Source: CAYPAV01 sp964408805 (GTDB lineage Bacteria; Pseudomonadota; Alphaproteobacteria; UBA8366). Taken from it: DNA of 64,000 bases. Where the stretch lies: NCBI GenBank assembly GCA_964408805.1, contig CAYPAV010000001.1, forward strand, positions 1 through 64,000, in the 5' to 3' direction. Positions 8,234 through 16,880 of the stretch are shown piece by piece. The notes under the pieces were generated by a model. That model did not search any database, was not told the origin of the DNA, and worked only from the letters and a program-made list of their open reading frames with translations. The position numbers were made by a program, and so were the translations under genes. Numbering within the stretch: position 1 is the stretch's first letter; the number at the start of each line of letters is the position of its first letter.

Positions 8234-9883
8234 CTAGGCGATCGCCTGATGCTCTGCTCCCAGCGAACGGACAGAAGCTCCTCGTCCGCGAAGTATGTCT
8301 CCGCGATCTCGCCACAGCGCGGCAAGCAGTGCGTCAACACGAGGAGCGATTACCGGCTTGCCCACGAGATTGTCGAGTTCCGCCGGATCGCTTTTCAAGT
8401 CGTAATAATCCGTGACCACGAGATGATCGCCGCACAGAACCGAGAATAACTTGTCGGTTTGGCTGGTTACCACAAAGTTGAGGTCATCTCGCTCCAAATC
8501 GCAGAAGCCGCGACCCGCGCTTTCGCTGACGATTTCGGTTCTGCCAGCTTCGCTCAAGGCCGAGCAACCGTCGAATTCCGCTGGCACGTTGAGGCCGAGC
8601 GCATCAAGGAGGCTCGCCCCGATATCGCGACTATCCCGCAGGCCGGGTCGGAAAAGCTTCGGCTCTTGCCCGGCCAGAACCAAAGGCGATTCTAAATCGC
8701 TCCCAAAGAATCGCCGCGTCAAATCGGAGGTCGGTCTCGGATCGCAGCCGGCCAAGGTACGGCCGTGATCGGAGACAACGACGATAAGTGTATTATTTCG
8801 CTGATCCGTGTCGTCGAGCTGCCGCAAAAGCCGCCCGATCGCGTCGTCTACGATCGTCAGATTGACAAAATATAATATCGACCCGTGCAACCCATGTTCT
8901 CGACAGGAGCGCCGGACCTTGGGGAAACGCAATACCTTTCTTATAGTGACAATTGGACAGCGCCATACCTGATCAATGCTTATGCCGTGGCTATGGACAT
9001 CCATCGCATGGATCATCGCGAACCAAGGAGACTTCGCGGCACCAATAAAACGTTCAAGCGAAGGCAGGATTTCGGAGATGAGCGGCATGAGACTATCGAA
9101 ATGGCCGAAACGGACGCGCTGCAACCATCCAACGCGGCCGATCCATCCCGTTAGCGTCATGTAGGCCTTATTCAACGCTCGAACCGCAAATAGACGCACC
9201 GTCGGGCGCCGATCTCCCAACGCCGCGTAATAATAGGTTTCCGGGATGGTCGCGAGTTTCTCCGCAACCGCGAGCGGATCCGACATCAGCAATTGTCGTT
9301 CGCGACGGGCCCCCGCTGCGAGCCGCCGATTTGTCCGCCTGCACCTTCGCGGCATCGAATCCATCGACGGCGCGTCCGCGCAGGCATGGAACAGACGATC
9401 AAGAATTTCACCGAAGTCTCGCTGGAGCTGAGCGGAAATGTCCTGGTCGGTCATCTCTCCGGACTTCCAACGACGGATCGGCTCCAGGAGCCGGTATTCG
9501 ATGTCCTGCATCAAGGCGACGCGGGAATTCACGGCGACATACCGTTTGTCGAAGCCCCGATCAAAACCGATGTCCCGGTTGTAGAGAACGCAATTGGTGA
9601 AGAGGGCTGTCTCGTAACCCGCCTCGTGAAGAATTTCTGGAAAACAGACCGGCCGGTTTCGGCAACCAAGGTTATGACCGCCGTGATCGAGCGGGCGGGT
9701 ACCGCTAAGCAGCGAGGGCATCGCGAATTGCGTGTTGGAGGAGAGGCTGACCACCTTGCTCAACGTGCCGCCAGCGACCAGAGAGTCGATATTGGGAGTC
9801 AGGGCACGCCGCAGCGCCGGATCGGCAACGACCCCATAACGGAGCGCATCGATGAGAACGAACAAGACGTTGGGTGTTGGCAT
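8234..9883 (-). CDS. sulfatase/alkaline-phosphatase-fold hydrolase lacking the canonical Cys/Ser
   Basis: 549 residues. The N-terminal FVLIDALRYG gives the first metal Asp and VVVSDHGRTL near residue 370 gives the DH metal pair, so the alkaline-phosphatase fold is clear. Formylglycine sulfatases have C/S-x-P-S-R; here the segment reads SSNTQFAMPSLLSG, with Ala where Cys or Ser should be and Leu for Arg. A nearby Thr or Ser might act instead, as in phospho- and phosphonotransferases of this superfamily. No signal peptide is seen, so it is probably cytoplasmic. In this phosphonate locus, transfer or hydrolysis of a phosphate or phosphonate ester is as likely as sulfate removal. Confidence 0.75.
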   Translation of the reverse strand: MPTPNVLFVLIDALRYGVVADPALRRALTPNIDSLVAGGTLSKVVSLSSNTQFAMPSLLSGTRPLDHGGHNLGCRNRPVCFPEILHEAGYETALFTNCVLYNRDIGFDRGFDKRYVAVNSRVALMQDIEYRLLEPIRRWKSGEMTDQDISAQLQRDFGEILDRLFHACADAPSMDSMPRRCRRTNRRLAAGARRERQLLMSDPLAVAEKLATIPETYYYAALGDRRPTVRLFAVRALNKAYMTLTGWIGRVGWLQRVRFGHFDSLMPLISEILPSLERFIGAAKSPWFAMIHAMDVHSHGISIDQVWRCPIVTIRKVLRFPKVRRSCREHGLHGSILYFVNLTIVDDAIGRLLRQLDDTDQRNNTLIVVVSDHGRTLAGCDPRPTSDLTRRFFGSDLESPLVLAGQEPKLFRPGLRDSRDIGASLLDALGLNVPAEFDGCSALSEAGRTEIVSESAGRGFCDLERDDLNFVVTSQTDKLFSVLCGDHLVVTDYYDLKSDPAELDNLVGKPVIAPRVDALLAALWRDRGDILRGRGASVRSLGAEHQAIA

Positions 9884-9905
9884 CTTTACTCGGCTCGCGC
9901 GATCA

Positions 9906-10445
9906 TCAGGCCGATACCGTTTGAAGGCCGATAGCGGCCCGCAAGCGAGGGACGGCGCGGATCACCATATCCGCCATTTGCTCAGGCGTGTGGCCGGCAT
10001 CACCGTCAACAACCAAATCCGGCCGCCGAGGGGCGTGCCAGGGAATGTCGAGGCCGACGACATGATCCATCTCTCCGGCCTTCGCCGCTTCGTAAAGGCC
10101 TTTGTCGTCACGCTCGATCACGCGCTCGAGCGAGGTGTCGAGATAAATCTCGAAATAGTTCGGCAGGTTCTCGCGGTTCCATTCCAGCAGTTTGGGTTCG
10201 GCATAGAGAACCGCGACCAGGACGATCAAGTCTTGGTCGGCCATAACCTTTGCCATGCTTCTGAGACGATGGACCTGACGCACGCGATCGGCTTCGCTGT
10301 GCGTCAAATCGTTGCCGAAGGTCCGCCGCACGACATCTCCGTCGAGCAGGACCAAATGCGGCAATTGCGGCTTCAGCCGCTCGTAAATCGCGGAACAGAG
10401 AGTGGTTTTCCCCGCCCCGGATAAGCCCGTGACCCAAATGACCAT
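9906..10445 (-). CDS. cysC: adenylyl-sulfate kinase-like protein
   Basis: 179 residues, about the size of CysC. The P-loop GLSGAGKTT is at residues 7-15, the DGD motif follows (LLDGDVVRRTFGNDL), and the KGLYEAAKAGE segment matches the APS-kinase core. The region equivalent to FISPxR is changed to VAVLYAEPK, and no ATP sulfurylase gene lies in the window. The protein may make PAPS for glycan sulfation or may phosphorylate a related nucleotide conjugate of the phosphonate pathway. It is 22 bp upstream of the sulfatase-fold gene and 29 bp downstream of the Fe-alcohol dehydrogenase gene on the same strand. Confidence 0.7.
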   Translation of the reverse strand: MVIWVTGLSGAGKTTLCSAIYERLKPQLPHLVLLDGDVVRRTFGNDLTHSEADRVRQVHRLRSMAKVMADQDLIVLVAVLYAEPKLLEWNRENLPNYFEIYLDTSLERVIERDDKGLYEAAKAGEMDHVVGLDIPWHAPRRPDLVVDGDAGHTPEQMADMVIRAVPRLRAAIGLQTVSA

Positions 10446-10474
10446 GCTGGTTTAGGTGTCTTTCAAATTATCCG

Positions 10475-11632
10475 TCAGACCACACCGACCGCTTTTGCCG
10501 AGGCGGGACATAAGTTGTCCAAAGCGGTACGCGCCAATTGCCGCGCCGTCGCGCCATCGACGTCGCGGATATTGTTGGCGGCACGAGCCCGCGTGATGAG
10601 GTTATCACCGAGTTCGTCCGTCACACTCGGCGTCACGTAACGAAGAACCTGTTCGCCGACGCCGAGTTCGTTGAACCAAGTCTGCAAGGCATCCGGCAAA
10701 TCGCCGACCCCGCAATCAAGCGCCTTGGCGATCGGCCGCAAACGCTCCGGTTCCGCCTCGCCGTTGAACCGCGCCACTTCGGCGAGCGTGAAACTGCAAG
10801 CGATACCGTGCGGCATTTCATAGCGCGCGGTGAACGGATAGCTGATCGAATGCGCGAGCGCCGTCTGCGTCGTTCCCATGGCCAGGCCCGCAATCATCGC
10901 CGCCGTCTGCAAGCGTTCGCGAAGGTCGATATCATCGGGCGAGCCGAGGGCCGCATCGAGTGATTCTCGGACGATACGTATCGCGGTCTCGGCCAAGGCG
11001 TCGGTTCCGTCCGTATGGCGGCGATTCCAGACCGCTTCCATCGCATGGCTCAGTGAATCGAGCGCGGTCGCCAATGTGAGCTCACGGGGCATCGAGACGC
11101 ACAACGCCGGATCCAGCACCGCGTGGCTCGGGTAGAGCTTGGGATCGGTGACGGAATGCTTGACCGCGTCATCGCCCCAGATCGTTCCCCAACGGGTGAC
11201 CTCCGACCCGGTGCCGGACGTCGTCGGGACGGCGATAATCGGTGATGGCGTCATCGAATCCGGCAAGGCCACGCCATCACGGAGGTGATCCATGAGAATT
11301 TCTTCCCGCCCGCCGACCGCCGCCAAGGCAGCCATGCCCTTGGCGGCATCGATCACACTGCCGCCGCCGAGCGCCACGATCGCATCGCCGTCGCCGAGGA
11401 TGCCCGCGAGGCGGATGACATCCTGAATTTTCGGATTGGCCGCAACCTGGTCGACGACGGCGCGCGGCGTTCCGGAGCGCGATGCAAGACGATCAAGCGC
11501 ACCGCGCTCGACCCAACCCCGGCTGGTCACCAGAGTCCAGCTCCGACCCTCCAGGATCGATTCGACGGCCTCGTCGAATTCGTGGCCTTCGACAATGCGG
11601 ACCGGACAATATATCGGATGGGTCAGAACCAT
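10475..11632 (-). CDS. iron-type alcohol dehydrogenase, likely phosphonoacetaldehyde reductase
   Basis: 385 residues of the Fe-ADH family. GGGSVIDAAKG near residue 90 binds the nicotinamide cofactor, VPTTSGTGSEVTRW is the usual core, and metal ligands lie in LDSLSHAMEAVW and MPHGIACSF. Its start overlaps the end of mpnS by 10 bp. In methylphosphonate and 2-hydroxyethylphosphonate (HEP) pathways an enzyme of this family (PhpC type) reduces phosphonoacetaldehyde to HEP, the MpnS substrate. The family assignment is firm and the substrate is inferred from this coupling. Confidence 0.85.
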   Translation of the reverse strand: MVLTHPIYCPVRIVEGHEFDEAVESILEGRSWTLVTSRGWVERGALDRLASRSGTPRAVVDQVAANPKIQDVIRLAGILGDGDAIVALGGGSVIDAAKGMAALAAVGGREEILMDHLRDGVALPDSMTPSPIIAVPTTSGTGSEVTRWGTIWGDDAVKHSVTDPKLYPSHAVLDPALCVSMPRELTLATALDSLSHAMEAVWNRRHTDGTDALAETAIRIVRESLDAALGSPDDIDLRERLQTAAMIAGLAMGTTQTALAHSISYPFTARYEMPHGIACSFTLAEVARFNGEAEPERLRPIAKALDCGVGDLPDALQTWFNELGVGEQVLRYVTPSVTDELGDNLITRARAANNIRDVDGATARQLARTALDNLCPASAKAVGVV

Positions 11633-13002
11633 TGCTTGGTCTCGCTCGCGACACGGCCGCGGCCCTCGCTTGCAAACGTCGCGAATTCATCGAGCGATGA
11701 CGTGCCGAGGAAACCCGGAACCCGGACCACGCAGAGACGTCCCTCGCCGCCATCGGGCGTCTGCGAGAAACCATGCGGCACCATCGGCCGGATACAGGCC
11801 GAGTCGCCGGGCGCCAATATATCGGCGCGCTTATCGGCCCACGCCAAGGTGACGGGATCGTCACCATAATTGTAAACATATTCGAACAGACCGTGCTTGA
11901 AGGACATGGTCGAGGCACCGTCCGCCAGCACGTCGACGGCGAAGCCCTTTAACCCCGGCTGATGTTTGGTGCGTGCGAGGTCGGCGAGCCGGCAATCCGG
12001 CGAATTGCCGCTGGGCCAAGGCCGCGCTTCACTTTCGCGCGCGAACGATAGCGCGACCTGCTCTTCCGGAGCCATCGAGGCAACCATCAGGTCGGCCGGA
12101 CGGATATGAAGGGTAGCTGCCACCTTGTCGGTTTCACCCGGCGAGGCCGGCGAGCCGCCCGCCGCGAGTTCGCCCGCCCGGTCAGGCGCGACACCTGTCG
12201 CAACGAGGCGGTTCACCAATTCGGACGAGACAATCGATTCGGTGTCCATATGCCGATTCAGGCGCGCTTTGTAAGCGGCTTCGGCGGATCGCAGATCGCC
12301 GGCCAACGCATTGGCATCGTCGGGGCTCACCCGCGCGAAATCGTCCAAGGCCCGTCGAACATCGCCAGCAAAAGTCACGGCGATGATCAAGCCCGGATTA
12401 TCGGGATCGCGACTGGTGAAACTATGCGGCACGAAGGGGGTGATATAATTCGAGTCGCCGGTGTTCATTTCGGCGCAATGGGTCTCGCCGTCGAGCGACC
12501 AGTAAAAATTGACCTCACCGATGAAAAAGGTCTGCTGGTGCATCAGATGGCCGTTGTTGTAGGCGACGTCCGGATTGTCCGGGTCGGCATCATCCACGAC
12601 ACGGAGTTCCTTGATCCATTCGGGTTTAAAGGGGCCGGTCCGGCTCATCGCCGTATCGCGATATTCGTAATACGGCGTCAAAGCGCCGTTGCGGTCCTTG
12701 CGGTCGAATACCCGCGATGTCGACCGGCTCGTCTCGGCCCGCATGATGGCGGCACCGTCGTCGGTATCATCCGGCTCCAGCCACAAATCGGCGAGCGAAA
12801 TCGGGTAGAAATCGGCCATCGCCCGTATCAAGCCCTGCGCCATCTCCACGTCCGCCTCGCCCGCAATGACCGCGTCGACGGTTGCCTGCGGCAACTCTAG
12901 CTCCACGGCCAAGGCTTCGCGCGTCCGCTTGAGGTCGTTGGCCTCGCTCAAGATGCGGGCCCCGAGTGCCTTTTTGTAACGGCCGTTGATATCGTCCGTC
13001 AT
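11623..13002 (-). CDS. mpnS: methylphosphonate synthase
   Basis: 459 residues, matching known MpnS length. An HTH-like N-terminal segment (about residues 10-75) precedes two cupin domains, as in HepD/MpnS. NNGHLMHQQTFFIG gives His152 and Gln156, and TGDSNYITPFVPHSF gives His193; the spacing fits the unusual 2-His-1-Gln iron site of MpnS. The position of the HepD iron ligand Glu176 is occupied by Ile187, which argues against a HEP dioxygenase. It should convert HEP and O2 to methylphosphonate and bicarbonate. ATGA overlap with the cytidylyltransferase and 10-bp overlap with the reductase indicate one translationally coupled unit. Confidence 0.88.
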   Translation of the reverse strand: MTDDINGRYKKALGARILSEANDLKRTREALAVELELPQATVDAVIAGEADVEMAQGLIRAMADFYPISLADLWLEPDDTDDGAAIMRAETSRSTSRVFDRKDRNGALTPYYEYRDTAMSRTGPFKPEWIKELRVVDDADPDNPDVAYNNGHLMHQQTFFIGEVNFYWSLDGETHCAEMNTGDSNYITPFVPHSFTSRDPDNPGLIIAVTFAGDVRRALDDFARVSPDDANALAGDLRSAEAAYKARLNRHMDTESIVSSELVNRLVATGVAPDRAGELAAGGSPASPGETDKVAATLHIRPADLMVASMAPEEQVALSFARESEARPWPSGNSPDCRLADLARTKHQPGLKGFAVDVLADGASTMSFKHGLFEYVYNYGDDPVTLAWADKRADILAPGDSACIRPMVPHGFSQTPDGGEGRLCVVRVPGFLGTSSLDEFATFASEGRGRVASETKQWF

Positions 13003-13820
13003 GACTCCGTCTCTCGTGTGATCGAGGCCAGCGCCGCCGCCAGCGTCGTCATGCCCTGACGGGCGGCGATCGATGGCAGCCGTTCATAATCCTGGATCGT
13101 GTCGAGTTCCGCCCAGCCGCGTTCGATCTCGGCCGCGTCGATTCGATCCCCTTCATCGATCAGGTATTGCAGCATGTCGGTGATGTAGGCCCGGCGCCAT
13201 TCAGCCGCTTGCTGGAACGGCATCGTCGGCATCAATTCGGCATCGAGAGATTCGAATGCCGAACGGAATCGTTCGGTTCCCGCCGCGGACATCCGCCAAA
13301 GACCGAGAAATTCAGCGCATCTCCGGTCATCCGCGATTTCGGGTCGCAGATGCTTGCCGGCCGACACGACGGCCCCGGATCCATCGATGAGCATGTTTTC
13401 GGCTTCGTCGATGGGATGATCGCTTCGTCCCTCGTAATACGGTTGCCAATCACGATCGACGGCGGCAACGACGTCGCCGGATGTCGCCGCCAATCGGCTG
13501 TGGACCGCCGGCTCGACCCAGATATCAGAATAGGTCGCCATCACCGGGCCCTCGAGATATTCCCGGGCGCACATCAGGGAATGTAAAATGTTGTTGTTCT
13601 CATAGTCCGTATTCTCGACCCGAAGAAATCCGCTTCCGGGAATGCGGTCCCGTTTGTATCCGGTGATGACCACGATCTCGCCGCAGCCCGCCGCCCGCAA
13701 TGCCTCGATCGTCCACTCCAGCAACGGCCGGCCGGCGATCGGCAACATGCATTTCGGCCTGTCGGCGGTGAGCGGCTCCATCCGGCTTCCCAGGCCCGCG
13801 GCTATGATGATGCCTCGCAT
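12999..13820 (-). CDS. CTP-dependent nucleotidyltransferase, LicC/PntC-like (phosphonate activation)
   Basis: 273 residues. The nucleotide-binding signature AAGLGSRMEPLTADRPKCML starts at residue 7 and the metal-binding Asp is in ATYSDIWVE. The fold is that of phosphocholine/phosphonate cytidylyltransferases rather than large hexose-1-phosphate thymidylyltransferases. Its stop overlaps the mpnS start by 4 bp. The likely product is a CMP-activated phosphonate, ready for transfer to a glycan, as PntC does for aminoethylphosphonate; this is inferred from context. Activation of another small phosphate ester cannot be excluded. Confidence 0.8.
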   Translation of the reverse strand: MRGIIIAAGLGSRMEPLTADRPKCMLPIAGRPLLEWTIEALRAAGCGEIVVITGYKRDRIPGSGFLRVENTDYENNNILHSLMCAREYLEGPVMATYSDIWVEPAVHSRLAATSGDVVAAVDRDWQPYYEGRSDHPIDEAENMLIDGSGAVVSAGKHLRPEIADDRRCAEFLGLWRMSAAGTERFRSAFESLDAELMPTMPFQQAAEWRRAYITDMLQYLIDEGDRIDAAEIERGWAELDTIQDYERLPSIAARQGMTTLAAALASITRETES

Positions 13821-13859
13821 ACCTTTGCACGATCGCTTGTATCCGCCTTCCCCGCCCGA

Positions 13860-14573
13860 TCAACCGGTCTTGGGCTCGGAGATGTCTCCCCGCTGCATGC
13901 AGTAGAGCATGTCGTCACGCTCTGCGAACCACTCGTCGGCATATTCGCAATCGACATATTCTTCGAAATACGGCCCGCCGATGGTGTAATGAACCAAGGC
14001 CGCGTCGTCGCGCGGCGCATCGAAACCGACCAGGTGGTTCCATTTCGACGGCAATTCCCCGATAAGGTGGTCGCCATCCAGCCATTTGAACTGATGCAGC
14101 TGGAGTCCGGTCGCCGTGTTGACGTAATCCGGCGTCAATGCGGTGCATTTGGCGCAATTGAACAGCATGACGCTGGACCAATTCTTGTAAGCGTATTTGG
14201 TCTGGGTTTGCGCCAGAAACTTGGTGTCTTCCTCGGGCACGTGGTCGTGCTTGATGCACATCACCGCATAACGATCGTCGCGCAGCGCCCAGAGATTGGC
14301 GATGTCTTCCCGCACGATCATGTCGCAATCGGTGAACAGCGCCCAACCCTCGAAACCCGCGAGATAGGGGGTGAGAAACCGCGTGAACGAGAAATCCGTC
14401 GATTGCAAAGCCTCGCGCGGACGGGTGAAAACGCCGCCGAGCTGCGAGAGCATCAAGGGCGCGACCGAAACGGGCATCGACGCACGAGCGCCGATCGAAT
14501 GGGCCAGCACGTTATAGGCCACGGCCTCACGGGGGTCGTAACCGATGAAAACCTTTAGAGGGGTGTCGCTCAT
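13860..14573 (-). CDS. glycosyltransferase (GT-A fold, DxD)
   Basis: 237 residues. It opens with FIGYDPREAVAYNVLAHSI, a hallmark of a small family of GT8-like glycosyltransferases. The metal-binding DxD is DCD in WALFTDCDMIV near residue 82. A C-terminal FKWLDGDHLIGELPSKWNH segment supplies acceptor-side residues. There is no membrane segment, so it acts in the cytoplasm or at the inner face of the membrane. It lies 39 bp upstream of the cytidylyltransferase gene on the same strand and probably builds the glycan that is then decorated. Donor and acceptor are unknown. Confidence 0.78.
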   Translation of the reverse strand: MSDTPLKVFIGYDPREAVAYNVLAHSIGARASMPVSVAPLMLSQLGGVFTRPREALQSTDFSFTRFLTPYLAGFEGWALFTDCDMIVREDIANLWALRDDRYAVMCIKHDHVPEEDTKFLAQTQTKYAYKNWSSVMLFNCAKCTALTPDYVNTATGLQLHQFKWLDGDHLIGELPSKWNHLVGFDAPRDDAALVHYTIGGPYFEEYVDCEYADEWFAERDDMLYCMQRGDISEPKTG

Positions 14574-14613
14574 GGAAGCTCCATTTGGTCTCCGCGGCAG
14601 GGGAGTCGCGGCG

Positions 14614-15918
14614 CTAATGATTGCCTAGTTTGAGTTGAGTTTGGCCGATGGTCGCCCGGCTGCTCTTGGGTTCAAGTATCGCCAATAGTGCGTCGATGTT
14701 CGGATGTCCGCTCTCCAGCATTTCGGAGAGGCGCCAACAAGTTTCCGATTCTTGAAACGGTTCTTCGCTTTCGAGAATTTCCTCGAAGCGGGTATCGAAT
14801 TTCGCGTCGTCGGGCCGGATATAGACGACACCCAACCCATCGGCCATGGAGGTCTCCCCCCGTTCTTCGAAATGATAGTCCGGATAATCGGAGCAATCGA
14901 CCATGCGACCGGGAAAGCAGTGGAACAGCAGATTCGTCGGATTGTTGAAAAAACAACGATGGCAGAGTCGAAGCAGCACTTCGGGATGCGCGTAGCTTAT
15001 TCGCGCCCGGTCTTGCCCAAAGGCTTCGATACCTTCGCGAACATAGGCCTCGTCGACGGCCAGCGGATGCGGCCGTAGTAAAACGAATCCGTCAGGGCGC
15101 GCCTTTGAAAGAGCCGTCATCTGTTGCACGAAGACCCATTCAACCGAATCGTCACCACGGAGAAGTTCATTGCTGCCCGGCTTGCTCGGAAAAAACCCGA
15201 ACAACTCGGTGTCGGCCGGAACGCCATCGGCCACCAATTGACGGCGTTGAATTTCGACCTCATCCTCAATGTGCCGTTGCCAGGCGGGAAAAAGGTGCGG
15301 CAGGCCGATCTTGTGGCATGGGGCATCTTCGATCCAACCGAGTTGCGCAAGATCGCTGATCATTCGTTCCTGAAAATCGTGATAGTAGAGGATACCATCC
15401 TGATCCGAGCCGAACATGCGCGACCATGGAGATTTTGCCCGCGGACCTCTTTGAGCACGCGTCCGCCACATCAGATGGTGCATTTCGTCCGGGGACCGAT
15501 GCTTGAACAGGATATAGCCTTTACCGCCTCGAAGGCGGGCCAGGAAATGCCAAGCGCGATACGGAAAATCGGCGAAGGGAACCGCGAGAAACAACGCCGG
15601 ATTAGCATGCCGCAGTATCCATCCGGCGACCCAGAGAAAGTTTCTTATCGACGTCAGCCAACGCCGACCGCCGTTCGTCTCCGATCGGTTGCCGCAATAA
15701 TGGAATGTCGCGGCCTTGTTCAAGCCCGAGAGCAATACCGGATTTTTCTGAATCATCTCGAAATTGTTCGGATCAAAGCAAACGACCTTGAACTCCCATT
15801 CCGGTCGCCGGTCCTTCAATTCCATGATCGTGGGCAGGAAAGAGTCGAAGTCGATCGGCCGCGGGGAAATAAAGAATAGAAGCTGGCGAGGTCCAGCGCT
15901 GGGATTCGGGGAATTCAT
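14614..15918 (-). CDS. putative surface-carbohydrate biosynthesis transferase
   Basis: 434 residues, not firmly recognised. It opens with LLFFISPRPIDFDSFLPTIMELKDR, resembling the N-terminal Rossmann half of GT-B proteins. LLRPHPLAVDEAYV near residue 285 resembles the 'RPHP' region of CDP-glycerol glycerophosphotransferases and capsule transferases. A hydrophobic stretch near residues 90-120 may touch the membrane. In a locus with a CMP-phosphonate-type nucleotidyltransferase, this is a reasonable candidate for the enzyme that moves the phosphonate onto the polymer, but that role is inference. It sits 41 bp upstream of the glycosyltransferase gene. Confidence 0.65.
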   Translation of the reverse strand: MNSPNPSAGPRQLLFFISPRPIDFDSFLPTIMELKDRRPEWEFKVVCFDPNNFEMIQKNPVLLSGLNKAATFHYCGNRSETNGGRRWLTSIRNFLWVAGWILRHANPALFLAVPFADFPYRAWHFLARLRGGKGYILFKHRSPDEMHHLMWRTRAQRGPRAKSPWSRMFGSDQDGILYYHDFQERMISDLAQLGWIEDAPCHKIGLPHLFPAWQRHIEDEVEIQRRQLVADGVPADTELFGFFPSKPGSNELLRGDDSVEWVFVQQMTALSKARPDGFVLLRPHPLAVDEAYVREGIEAFGQDRARISYAHPEVLLRLCHRCFFNNPTNLLFHCFPGRMVDCSDYPDYHFEERGETSMADGLGVVYIRPDDAKFDTRFEEILESEEPFQESETCWRLSEMLESGHPNIDALLAILEPKSSRATIGQTQLKLGNH

Positions 15919-15953
15919 GCTCTCTGATCTGTTGGCGCCGCTATGGAGCCTAC

Positions 15954-16871
15954 TCAGTTCTTGTCGGCGGCTTCGGCGTCCGCGTAATAGTTCATCAAGG
16001 TATCGAAGCTGGATTTCCCATGCAGTGTCCCGTCCACGCTACAGATATTGCACGGGCGAAAATCGCGCTCGGTCACGGCCAACTTATCGCGGATTTCCCG
16101 CATCCTCGGAGACAACCAGATCGAACGAATGTCGGTCTCCATTACGTTGCCGACGATAATCTCGCGGCCCCAATCATTGGCACAAAAAAGTACGTTTCCG
16201 TTCCAATCGACGAACATCTTGTAGAACGGGTAATAACAACGATTGCCGAGCGCTTTCTCGAGCGGCACGACGCCCAGATCCGGGTTGACCACCATCCCCG
16301 ATCGATTGTTGAGGGTCAGGCCGAAATCCTCGGCGGCACCTTCCCAGTGAGCGCGAAGCGTGAATTGATTTTCGGATATCCCCGCCTTGTCGAAGAGCGC
16401 CGCGAAATGATCGACCTGCTCCGGGCCGTCGTAAAGATTGACGTAGACCGCATCGATACCCGCGGCATACATCTCCTTGATCGATTCGATCGTGAGCTTG
16501 TCGCCGTTGGTATTCGTTTCGATCGTGTTGTCCGGGAGGGCTGACCGAAAAATTCGCAAATGTTCACAGAATTGCTTGTTGAGAAGGGGCTCGCCATATC
16601 CCGAAAAAGAGATACGGCCGCCGTAATTCATACTGGCGAGATCCTCCGCAACTTTGCGCGCGATATCCAAAGCCATCGAAAGGTTTCGGTTCGGATAGAT
16701 ATTCGGATCGACGCGCGGACAAAAGGCGCAGACTCGGTTGCACAACTCCGTAACGTTCACTTCCACCGAGATCAGGCTCGCCATCGGGTCCTGCGAATTC
16801 CTAATCCGCGCCAGATGGGCTTCTTCCTGTTTGCGGCGGTGGTCTAAAAATGTATCCAAATATATGGTCAT
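15954..16871 (-). CDS. radical SAM protein with C-terminal SPASM-like cysteines
   Basis: 305 residues. The [4Fe-4S]-SAM motif CNRVCAFC (CxxxCxxC) is near residues 43-50, followed by GYGEPLLN (the GGE-type SAM contact) and NTNGDKL. The C-terminus has further cysteines in RCYYPFYKMFVDW, LFCANDWG and RPCNICS, a pattern of SPASM/twitch auxiliary clusters. It could catalyse a radical modification of a sugar or nucleotide-linked intermediate. It is the second gene of the leftward transcription unit, 9 bp after the Gfo/Idh/MocA gene. Confidence 0.82.
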   Translation of the reverse strand: MTIYLDTFLDHRRKQEEAHLARIRNSQDPMASLISVEVNVTELCNRVCAFCPRVDPNIYPNRNLSMALDIARKVAEDLASMNYGGRISFSGYGEPLLNKQFCEHLRIFRSALPDNTIETNTNGDKLTIESIKEMYAAGIDAVYVNLYDGPEQVDHFAALFDKAGISENQFTLRAHWEGAAEDFGLTLNNRSGMVVNPDLGVVPLEKALGNRCYYPFYKMFVDWNGNVLFCANDWGREIIVGNVMETDIRSIWLSPRMREIRDKLAVTERDFRPCNICSVDGTLHGKSSFDTLMNYYADAEAADKN

Positions 16872-16880
16872 TCCGTCTGC

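Noticed and set aside
11623..13002. Reading the MpnS candidate as 2-hydroxyethylphosphonate dioxygenase (HepD)
   Set aside because: The HepD iron-ligand Glu is replaced by Ile and the Gln of the MpnS site is present at the right spacing.
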